NCBI RefSeq assembly: GCF_000020725.1
Contig: NC_011146.1
Location: 310,001 to 374,000, forward strand
DNA from: Citrifermentans bemidjiense Bem
Lineage (GTDB): Bacteria; Desulfobacterota; Desulfuromonadia; Geobacterales; Geobacteraceae
Length of the DNA: 64,000 bases
Reading direction: 5' to 3'
Part shown: positions 32,915 through 39,807 of the stretch, one piece after another
How positions within the stretch are numbered: position 1 is the first letter of the stretch
Layout of the letters: every line of letters begins with the position of its first letter
Program-made: the position numbers and the translations under genes
Notes under the pieces: generated by a model
What the model saw: the letters and a program-made list of their open reading frames with translations, nothing else
Told to the model about the DNA's origin: nothing
Databases searched by the model: none

Positions 32915-34585
32915 ATGAGGATGAGAGAGCTGTCAAACCCCGAATCCGACCGTCGAAGCATCCTGCGATGGGGAGGCCTCGCCGCGTCCCTTGCCCTTTT
33001 TCTCGTGGCGCTTCTGGCCCCGGCGCGCCCGGCCTCCTCGTCCTATCTGGAGTTGCCTCCAATACCTGCCGCATCCGCGCCTCAAACCGCAGCACCCTCC
33101 CCACCTGCCGCATCCGCTTCCCAAGCCGCAGCGTCGCCCGCGCCTGCCGACGCCGTCGGATTCCAACTCGCCCCCGCGCCGCGGGACGCTGAAACCGCAC
33201 GTTTTCGCAGCCAGTTCCGCGCCGAGTACCCCATCGAGCCTTGGACCGCGCTCGGCGACCTTACGCCCTCGTTCGTCCTGCAACAGGGGGAGTACGGCGG
33301 CCGCGGCTACGCCGTCCTTGCCGAGATGGGGGACATCCGCATCAAGCAGACTCCCAACACCCTTAACGAAGCCGCCGGTCGCGGCGGTCGTTTCGCCCTT
33401 CTTACCGGCAACTCAGGCAACACCGCGAAACTGGAGACCTTCGCCGCCTCCGGCCAGCACGGCGCCACACACGACGACCTGTTGGTGGGTGCGACGGGAG
33501 AACTCTCTCTCATGGGGGATAGCGCCCGGTTCAAGACCATCCTTTTGAGCGGCCGCAGGTCCCTGTACAGCGAGGGGCGCTGGCCGTCCGGCGCGGAAAA
33601 GGGTGACGTGCTGGGGCTGGTCGCCGCCGTCGATCCCTTCGGCGGCAGGCTCGCAGCCGAGGCGGAAATCGACTACTCGAGCTACGACGGCGACACGACT
33701 GACGAGACCGCGGCCACGCGCGACTCCGCCCGTCGGCTCAAAGTAGGGGGAGGATGGGGCGCCAGCCGCTACAGCGCCCTCTATGAGCGAACCGGCCCGC
33801 GCTATCGCCTCCTCACCGGCTGCGGCCCTGAGAGGGACACGGAGGGGGTAAGCCTCGGGTTCGGACACGCCTTCGAGCTCCATTCCTTCGACGTCAAGCT
33901 CTCCCGTTACAACGACAACACGGAAAAGAACGACCTGTCGCCAAGGCTCTACCGGTACGAGGGGCTGGTGGACTACCACTTCAAGGTGTTCAGCAAGCTG
34001 CAGCTTTCGCTGCAATACAAGAAGAGATTCGTCGACAGCACCAAGGAACCTTTGGGGTATCTCCCCAAGGAGGTGGAAGAGGATGCGGTCTCTGGGCAGC
34101 TTAACTACCTGACGGGAAGATGGGATCTGGGGCTTAGGGGTGGGGTGTCGCAAAGGACCGACAAGCTGCACCGGCAAAGGGAGTCGAGCACCGAGAGCAT
34201 CGGCTTCCTTACCAAATTCAGCGCGGCAGGCGTGACCGTTTTGCCGGATCTCTCCCTGAAGCGGGTCACGGATTACAGTTCCAGCCAGCGCACCGACCAG
34301 TATGCGGTGAACCTGGGGCTGAACGGGACCCTGTTGGAAAAGCGGCTCGACTACGAGGTGAAGGGGGGGTACAAGCAGGAGCGAACCGGCGTCCCCGGGA
34401 CCGGGAAACAGGTGGTGGGAGCCAAGGTGAGGGCGGCCTATCCGCTGGCGCGGCTTTTCAAGTGGTTTCATCCCCCTTCACTGGGGGTGAAGGGGGAGTT
34501 CAAGGAGATCAACGACCGCGGCGCCGACAGCAGGGAGAGCGATTTCTCCCTGCTGATCTCGCTGGACGGCGGAAACTTCTTGTAA
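32915..34585 (+). CDS. Outer-membrane beta-barrel protein, unknown
   Basis: About 556 residues from the chosen start. A membrane/signal segment (about 22-42, LAASLALFLVALLAPA) is followed by a Pro/Ala/Ser linker with repeated PPAASAS-type units (to about 85) and a C-terminal region of alternating hydrophobic and polar residues ending in ...SDFSLLISLDGGNFL, which looks like an outer-membrane barrel. I do not recognise the family. ATG codons at 32915 and 32921 are both plausible, neither with a strong RBS; an upstream TTG frame exists but is repeat-derived. The gene ends at an AGATTAAG-type hairpin facing the ferredoxin. Confidence 0.6.
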   Translation: MRMRELSNPESDRRSILRWGGLAASLALFLVALLAPARPASSSYLELPPIPAASAPQTAAPSPPAASASQAAASPAPADAVGFQLAPAPRDAETARFRSQFRAEYPIEPWTALGDLTPSFVLQQGEYGGRGYAVLAEMGDIRIKQTPNTLNEAAGRGGRFALLTGNSGNTAKLETFAASGQHGATHDDLLVGATGELSLMGDSARFKTILLSGRRSLYSEGRWPSGAEKGDVLGLVAAVDPFGGRLAAEAEIDYSSYDGDTTDETAATRDSARRLKVGGGWGASRYSALYERTGPRYRLLTGCGPERDTEGVSLGFGHAFELHSFDVKLSRYNDNTEKNDLSPRLYRYEGLVDYHFKVFSKLQLSLQYKKRFVDSTKEPLGYLPKEVEEDAVSGQLNYLTGRWDLGLRGGVSQRTDKLHRQRESSTESIGFLTKFSAAGVTVLPDLSLKRVTDYSSSQRTDQYAVNLGLNGTLLEKRLDYEVKGGYKQERTGVPGTGKQVVGAKVRAAYPLARLFKWFHPPSLGVKGEFKEINDRGADSRESDFSLLISLDGGNFL

Positions 34586-34676
34586 AAGCAGATTAAGAGT
34601 GAAACAGATTAAGATTAAGAGAAAGCGGCAGACAAAGGCCTTTAGTCTTGATCTCAATCTTAATCTTAATCTGTTT
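34586..34676. terminator. AGATTAAG inverted repeat at a convergent junction
   Basis: Left arm ACAGATTAAGATTAAGAG (34604-34621) pairs with a right arm around 34651-34673 (CTCAATCTTAATCTTAATCTG). It separates the barrel protein from the DUF362 gene and is related to the AGATAAAG element at 13308-13432. Likely bidirectional terminator. Confidence 0.7.
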
Positions 34677-34689
34677 TATCTCTGGTCTT

Positions 34690-35796
34690 TTAGATCTTCA
34701 CCAACTCGTACTTCCTGCTTCCCATGCCGATCTTCTCGGCGTGCTCCAATTGCACTTCCCAATCTATCTCGGGGTGGACGCCGCGGAACTTGTCGCCGCC
34801 GGGCTCGTGCCCGCTGGCAAGTGCGGTGTCCTGGTTGCCCCGCGCATTGTTGACCAGGTCGGCACAGGCCTGGTCCAGCGCTACCGGGTCTGCGGAGGCG
34901 CAGATCCCGATGTCGTTGACGATGGGGGCGTCGGCGTGGCCGTAGCAATCGCAGGCGGGGGAGACCTGGGTGATGAAGTTGAGGAACAGGGTCTTACCCT
35001 TCTTGCCGTGCAGCGCCCCTTTGGCGTACTCCGCCATCTTGCGCATCACGAGCGAGGCGCTTTCGTTCCACTGGATGTTGATCGCTTTTCTCTGGCAGGC
35101 GGTAATGCAGCGGCTGCAGCCGACGCAGGCCGCCGGATCGATCTGGGCCTTTCCCTCGATGATGGCGATGGCGGCGTGGGCGCACGACTTCAGGCAGGCC
35201 TCGCAGCCGTTGCAAAACCGCTCCCCCACCTTGGGCGCCACGGTCGAGTGCTGCTGCATCTTGCCGGTGCGGCTGGAACAGCCCATGCCGAGGTTCTTCA
35301 GCGTTCCCCCGAAGCCGGTCAGCTCGTGGCACTTGAAGTGGGAGACGGCGACAAGCGAATCCGCTTCGAGGATCTCGGCGCCGATATTCACCGTCTTCAG
35401 TATCTCGCCGTCCACCTGGACGTCTTTCGCGTTATGCCCCTTGATGCCGTCCAGCATGATGAGCGGCGCGCCCACTACGGCGTAGGCGAAGCCGTTCTCG
35501 ATGGCACAAGTCAAGGCCGAAACCGCCTCCTTGCGCTCGCCGGGATAGAGCGTGGAGGAGTCGGTGAGAAACGGCTTCCCCTGGCAACCCTTGATCTCGT
35601 CCACCACGCGGCGCACGAAGATGGGGCGCACGAAGGTGTGGTTCCCCCTTTCGCCGAAATGGACCTTGACGGCGACCAGGTCCCCCGGCGCCACGGCGTC
35701 CTCGACTCCCGCTTCCTTCATGAGACGACCGATCTTCGCGAACAAATTCTCGCGCGCCCCTGCCCGCATATCGGCGAAAAACACCTTGCTGCTCAT
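34690..35796 (-). CDS. DUF362 domain ferredoxin-type protein
   Basis: 368 residues: DUF362 (N- and C-terminal parts) with an inserted pair of 4Fe-4S motifs, CNGCEACLKSCAHA and CVGCSRCITACQRKA, near residues 195-245. DUF362 proteins are cytoplasmic iron-sulfur proteins of unknown reaction; the two clusters imply electron transfer. VAVKVHFGERGNHTFVRP and LTDSSTLYPGERKEAV are family blocks. AAGGAGGG precedes the ATG. It converges with the outer-membrane protein and is divergent from the double-receiver gene. Confidence 0.88.
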   Translation of the reverse strand: MSSKVFFADMRAGARENLFAKIGRLMKEAGVEDAVAPGDLVAVKVHFGERGNHTFVRPIFVRRVVDEIKGCQGKPFLTDSSTLYPGERKEAVSALTCAIENGFAYAVVGAPLIMLDGIKGHNAKDVQVDGEILKTVNIGAEILEADSLVAVSHFKCHELTGFGGTLKNLGMGCSSRTGKMQQHSTVAPKVGERFCNGCEACLKSCAHAAIAIIEGKAQIDPAACVGCSRCITACQRKAINIQWNESASLVMRKMAEYAKGALHGKKGKTLFLNFITQVSPACDCYGHADAPIVNDIGICASADPVALDQACADLVNNARGNQDTALASGHEPGGDKFRGVHPEIDWEVQLEHAEKIGMGSRKYELVKI

Positions 35797-36100
35797 CGTT
35801 CAACCCCTCCTTAAGTCCCCGGCAAATTCTCAGCCGGCTGCCCGAAGTTTTAATGATTGCGATTGGTATCACATATTAGGCGCCAATTCAACAGTCGCCA
35901 AGTTTTTCTTGCCGTGGCCGTAAAATATGTTATTTATTAAAAATTCTGACCGGACCAGGTAAGGAATAAAGGCGAAGAGCCGCCAGTAGCGGCATTACAT
36001 CCGGTTCCGGTTCAGGCTGCGGGTGATGTAATGATCCTCGCACCATTAAGAAGCCGGAACCTTTAGCTCTCCAAGCTCCTCGGAAGAGGAAGGGGGCAAC
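35797..36100. other. Divergent intergenic region with structured leader
   Basis: A 304-base gap. AT-rich DNA around 35860-35945 probably holds promoters in both directions. From 35979 onward lies a hairpin and two crossing inverted repeats (annotated separately) in the leader of the gene at 36101, which has AGGGGG as RBS. Confidence 0.5.
35979..36061 (+). promoter_or_regulatory. Possible structured leader with crossing inverted repeats
   Basis: GCCGC/GCGGC (35979-35983/35989-35993) forms a small hairpin. Then CATTACATC (35993-36001) pairs with GATGTAATG (36025-36033), and GGTTCCGG (36003-36010) pairs with CCGGAACC (36054-36061). The two longer pairings cross, the pattern of an H-type pseudoknot or of two alternative folds. 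It matches no riboswitch that I recognise. Confidence 0.4.
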
Positions 36101-36877
36101 ATGGAAGAGACAAAAATCAAACTGGAAAAGGGAGTGCGGATGATTGAATGTGATGAGCGCGAACTCTGGATCCTTGGGCTCGGGGACAGGGTCGAGAGGG
36201 GGGCCGTCGTGTGCAGTTACCTGGCCGAGGGAGGGCACCGCGCCAGGACGGCGAAGGTTTCCGAACTGGCCAACTGCACTCCGAAGGCGGTTCTGCTGGA
36301 TCTTTCCCCGTGGTCGGACGACGGGTGGGGTGTGCTCCTTGCCCTGAAGGAAAACCCCGAGACGCGGGAGATCCCGATCCTCCCCATGTACCTCTCGGAG
36401 ATAGGGCAGGTGGGGGCCGTGTTCCCGGTAGCCGGTTTCTTCACCCTCCCGATCGACCAGAAGTACCTGGCCAAGAAGCTCAAGCAGTTCGGTCTCACCG
36501 ACGAGTCGGACGATTACGATCTTCAGGTGATGATGGTGACCCGCAAGGGGGAGGAGGATGTCCAACACGCTATAACAAAACTCGGTTTCGAGGTCGTCAA
36601 CGCCTACACCGGCAAGGAGGCGGTGGCGCTGGGGACCATCGTGCACCCTTACATGATTTTCTGCGCGCTCATGCTTCCGGACCAGGCTTCCTTCGAGCTC
36701 CTGGAGCGCTTCCGCCTCTACCCGCAGACCCGCAACATCCCCTTCTTCGTGCTCTTGAAGGGGGCGATGAAGGAAGGAGAGCGGATGGCGATGAGCCGCA
36801 GCATTGAACATCTGGTGCGCAAGAGCTGGCTCAGCCGTCAGGAGTTCCTCGCCTACTTCAAGAGGGGCAAGGAATAA
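36101..36877 (+). CDS. Protein with two degenerate receiver-like domains
   Basis: 258 residues, no signal peptide. The first half (about 14-130) resembles a response-regulator receiver: AVLLDLSPWSDDGWGVLLALKENPETREIPILP has the place of a phospho-Asp, but the usual acidic pair at the N-terminus is mostly lost. The second half (about 140-250) repeats the pattern (VMMVTRKGEEDVQHAITKLGFEVVNAYTGKEAV...RFRLYPQTRNIPFFVL) with the phospho-Asp position not conserved. No output domain. Probably a cytoplasmic signalling adaptor. A terminator follows and a possible structured leader precedes it. Confidence 0.6.
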   Translation: MEETKIKLEKGVRMIECDERELWILGLGDRVERGAVVCSYLAEGGHRARTAKVSELANCTPKAVLLDLSPWSDDGWGVLLALKENPETREIPILPMYLSEIGQVGAVFPVAGFFTLPIDQKYLAKKLKQFGLTDESDDYDLQVMMVTRKGEEDVQHAITKLGFEVVNAYTGKEAVALGTIVHPYMIFCALMLPDQASFELLERFRLYPQTRNIPFFVLLKGAMKEGERMAMSRSIEHLVRKSWLSRQEFLAYFKRGKE

Positions 36878-36914
36878 AGTAAAGGCTCCCCACCCGTTTT
36901 GAACCACCCCCCAA

Positions 36915-36950
36915 GGGGGTACGGCATTTCACCGTACCCCCTGTTTTTTT
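36915..36950 (+). terminator. Rho-independent terminator
   Basis: GGGGGTACGG (36915-36924) pairs perfectly with CCGTACCCCC (36932-36941), followed by TGTTTTTTT. It ends the transcript of the double-receiver gene. Confidence 0.92.
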
Positions 36951-36985
36951 GCCGATGAGCCACCGAATCCCAACCACCTTCCTGC

Positions 36986-37014
36986 TTGACATCTCATGAT
37001 ATTTGGAAAGAATT
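36986..37014 (+). promoter_or_regulatory. Candidate sigma-70 promoter
   Basis: TTGACA at 36986-36991 is a perfect -35 box; 17 bases later AGAATT (37009-37014) is a weak -10. It would serve the ThDP enzyme at 37111 and following genes. Confidence 0.35.
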
Positions 37015-37110
37015 AGCGTCTGTTAATAAATACGAGCAGGAGCTAGCGACCCTTTCGCACCCTTTAGCTATACCGAGGCCTTGCGAAACGGGACCGCACA
37101 TGGAGGCGTC

Positions 37111-38904
37111 ATGGCAACGACAACGAGCGATTACCTGGTGCAGCGGCTTTACGATTGGGGGGTGCGGCGGGTGTACGGCTATCCTGGCGACGGGATCAAC
37201 GGCGTCATGGCCGCTCTGCGCAAGCAGGTGGAGCGCGTCGAGTTCATCCAGGCGCGCCACGAGGAGGAGGCGGCCTTCCTCGCCTGCGCCCATGCCAAGT
37301 TCACCGGCGAGGTCGGGATCTGCATCGCGACTTCCGGACCGGGCGCCATACATCTCTTAAACGGCCTCTATGACGCGAAACTCGACCACCAGCCGGTGGT
37401 GGCAATCGTGGGGCAGCAGGGGACCACGGCGCTGGGGTCCGATTACCAGCAGGAGGTTGACCTCATCTCGCTTTTCAAGGACGTCGCGCACCACTACGTG
37501 CACATGGCGAGCGATCCTTCCCAGATCCGCCACCTGATCGACCGGGCCATCCGGATCGCCCTCGCGGAGCGGACCGTGACCTGCGTCATCCTCCCCGACA
37601 ACGTGCAGGAGATGGAGGCGGTGGAGTCGCCGGAGCGAAAACACGGCACCACCTTCACCGGCCTTGGCTTCAGCCGGCCCGACGTGACGCCTGCGCGCGA
37701 CGACCTGGCACGGGCGGCGGAGGTCTTGAACGCGGGCAAGAAAGTCGCGATGCTGGTAGGCGCCGGGGCGCTGGGCGCTTCGGACGAAGTTGCCATCGCC
37801 GCCGACATCCTCGGTGCCGGAGTCGCCAAGGCGCTCCTAGGCAAAGCGGTCGTCCCGGACGATCTCCCCTTCGTCACAGGCTCCATCGGGCTTTTGGGTA
37901 CGAAGCCCAGCTGGGAGATGATGATGGAGTGCGACACGCTCCTCATGGTCGGCAGCGGCTTCCCGTACTCCGAGTTCCTCCCCAAGGAAGGGCAGGCGCG
38001 CGGCGTGCAAATCGACATCAGCCCGCGCATGCTGGGGCTGCGCTACCCCATGGAGGTGAACCTGCAGGGGGATAGTCTCCTTACCCTGAGGGCGCTGATT
38101 CCGCTATTGGAAAGAAAAAGCGACCGCGGCTGGCGGCAGGGGATAGAGAAGAACGTCCGCGAGTGGTGGGAGATCATGCAGGCGCGCGCCATGCTCTCGG
38201 CCAACCCGATCAACCCGCAGCGCCTTTTCTGGGAGCTCTCCTCGCGCCTCCCCGACAACTGCATCCTCACCTGCGACTCGGGCTCGGCGGCCAACTGGTA
38301 CGCCCGCGACGTTCGCATCCGCTCGGGAATGATGGCGTCTCTGTCCGGCGGGCTCGCCACCATGTGCCCCGGCGTCCCCTATGCGACGGCGGCGAAGATA
38401 AACCACCCGGACCGCACGGTCGTCGCCATGGTGGGAGACGGCGCCATGCAGATGCTCGGCATCAACGGGCTCGTCACCATCTCCAAGAACTGGAAGAGCT
38501 GGAGCAACCCGCGCCTGGCGATCCTGGTTCTGGACAACAAGGACCTGAACCAGGTTACCTGGGAGCAGCGGGTCATGAGCGGCGACCGCAAGTTCAGCGG
38601 CTCCCAGGACATCCCTCCCTTCCCGTACGCGCGCTACGCGGAGATGCTGGGGTTGCAGGGGATCGAGCTGGACGACCCGCAACTGATCGGGGCCGCCTGG
38701 GATCACGCACTGAACGCGGACCGGCCGGTGGTTATCGACGCGCATTGCGACCCGGACGTGCCGCCCCTTCCTCCGCACATCACCTTCGAGCAGGCCAAGG
38801 GCTTCATGTTCTCCCTGGCCAAGGGGGACCCCAACCTAGGCGGCATCATCAGCCAATCGGTGAAGCAGATGATGTCGACCCTGCTGCCGCGAAGAGAAGA
38901 GTAG
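37111..38904 (+). CDS. Thiamine-diphosphate enzyme, pyruvate oxidase/dehydrogenase-like
   Basis: 597 residues with the three-domain POX/AHAS architecture: Pyr domain (YPGDGINGVMAAL, catalytic Glu in QARHEEEAAFLACAHAK), central domain (about 205-340) and PP domain with the ThDP motif GDGAMQMLGINGLVTISKNW ending LDNKDLN. Best fits the PoxB-like group of thiamine enzymes that act on pyruvate or other 2-oxoacids; the exact substrate and the electron acceptor are unknown. GGAGG before ATG at 37111. It heads a same-strand run with the enolase-superfamily gene (16 bases later) and the FAD/Fe-S oxidase. Confidence 0.88.
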   Translation: MATTTSDYLVQRLYDWGVRRVYGYPGDGINGVMAALRKQVERVEFIQARHEEEAAFLACAHAKFTGEVGICIATSGPGAIHLLNGLYDAKLDHQPVVAIVGQQGTTALGSDYQQEVDLISLFKDVAHHYVHMASDPSQIRHLIDRAIRIALAERTVTCVILPDNVQEMEAVESPERKHGTTFTGLGFSRPDVTPARDDLARAAEVLNAGKKVAMLVGAGALGASDEVAIAADILGAGVAKALLGKAVVPDDLPFVTGSIGLLGTKPSWEMMMECDTLLMVGSGFPYSEFLPKEGQARGVQIDISPRMLGLRYPMEVNLQGDSLLTLRALIPLLERKSDRGWRQGIEKNVREWWEIMQARAMLSANPINPQRLFWELSSRLPDNCILTCDSGSAANWYARDVRIRSGMMASLSGGLATMCPGVPYATAAKINHPDRTVVAMVGDGAMQMLGINGLVTISKNWKSWSNPRLAILVLDNKDLNQVTWEQRVMSGDRKFSGSQDIPPFPYARYAEMLGLQGIELDDPQLIGAAWDHALNADRPVVIDAHCDPDVPPLPPHITFEQAKGFMFSLAKGDPNLGGIISQSVKQMMSTLLPRREE

Positions 38905-38920
38905 CCGACGGGGAGGCGCC

Positions 38921-39775
38921 ATGGCAGCGGATGCGAAGATAGAGCAGGTTGAAGCGCAGGCCTACAGGATCCCGACCGAAGACCCGGAAAGCGACGGAAG
39001 TTACCGCTGGACCTCGACCACTCTCGTAACGGTGCATATTCAGGGCGGCGGCGCGCGAGGGTTCGGCTACAGTTACGCCGACGCAGCCGCCGCTACCCTG
39101 ATTACCGGCAAGCTCGCCCAGATCATCAGCGGCCGAAACCCCGTCGATATCCCCTGCTGCTGGCGCTTGATGCTGGATGGGGTCAGGAACCTGGGCGAGC
39201 CGGGAATAGCCATGCTCGCCATATCCGCAGTGGATGCGGCGCTTTGGGACCTGAAGGGGAAGCTCCTGGAGCTTTCCGTAGTGGACCTCCTGGGGGTGGC
39301 ACGGGAGGCGGTAACGGCCGCCGGCGTTTCCTGGTTCGAGGAGCCGGTGGTCCATCACGACTTGGAGGGGCTCAGGATCTTGCGGGACCGGACCCCGGCA
39401 GGCATGGAGATCGCAGCGGGAGAGTACGGCTTCACCCTCCCGTACTTTCGCCGCATGTTACAAGCGGGCGCAGTCGACGTGCTGCAGGCGGACGCCACGC
39501 GCTGCGGCATCACCGGTTTTCTCCAGGCTGCGACCCTCTGCGAAAGTCATCACCTACAACTTTCGGCGCATTGCGCCCCCTCGCTGCACATCCACCCCTG
39601 CTGCGCCGCTCCGACCCTGCGGCACCTGGAATACTTCCACGACCACGCAAGGATCGAGAGCATGCTCTTCGACGGCTTCATTCAGCCGGTTGAGGGGAAG
39701 CTCGCGCCAGACCGCAGCCGTCCCGGCCTCGGTATCGAACTGCGGGAGGGAGAAGCCAGCCACTTCAGGTTCTGA
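38921..39775 (+). CDS. Enolase-superfamily protein with internal deletion
   Basis: 284 residues. N-terminal capping domain (about 1-115) and C-terminal barrel parts of the mandelate racemase/muconate lactonising group are clear (AVDAALWDLKGKLLELSVVDLLG; GVSWFEEPVVHHDLEGLRILRD; GEYGFTLPYFRRML; DVLQADATRCGI; LSAHCAPSLH). Relatives have roughly 80 more residues between DLLGVAREAV and SWFEEP, holding the catalytic KxK pair and the first metal-binding Asp. Here these are joined directly, in frame, at about residue 130. A Gly is also missing in the usual CGGITGF. The protein probably cannot perform the usual proton abstraction. It may be a decaying gene or a non-catalytic protein. Confidence 0.8.
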   Translation: MAADAKIEQVEAQAYRIPTEDPESDGSYRWTSTTLVTVHIQGGGARGFGYSYADAAAATLITGKLAQIISGRNPVDIPCCWRLMLDGVRNLGEPGIAMLAISAVDAALWDLKGKLLELSVVDLLGVAREAVTAAGVSWFEEPVVHHDLEGLRILRDRTPAGMEIAAGEYGFTLPYFRRMLQAGAVDVLQADATRCGITGFLQAATLCESHHLQLSAHCAPSLHIHPCCAAPTLRHLEYFHDHARIESMLFDGFIQPVEGKLAPDRSRPGLGIELREGEASHFRF

Positions 39776-39807
39776 CCCCGCGCACTATCAAACAAAGGAG
39801 TCCTGCC

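Noticed and set aside
35979-36061. GEMM-type c-di-GMP riboswitch
   Set aside because: The conserved GCAAA and GGGACGCAAAGCC-type core bases are not present.
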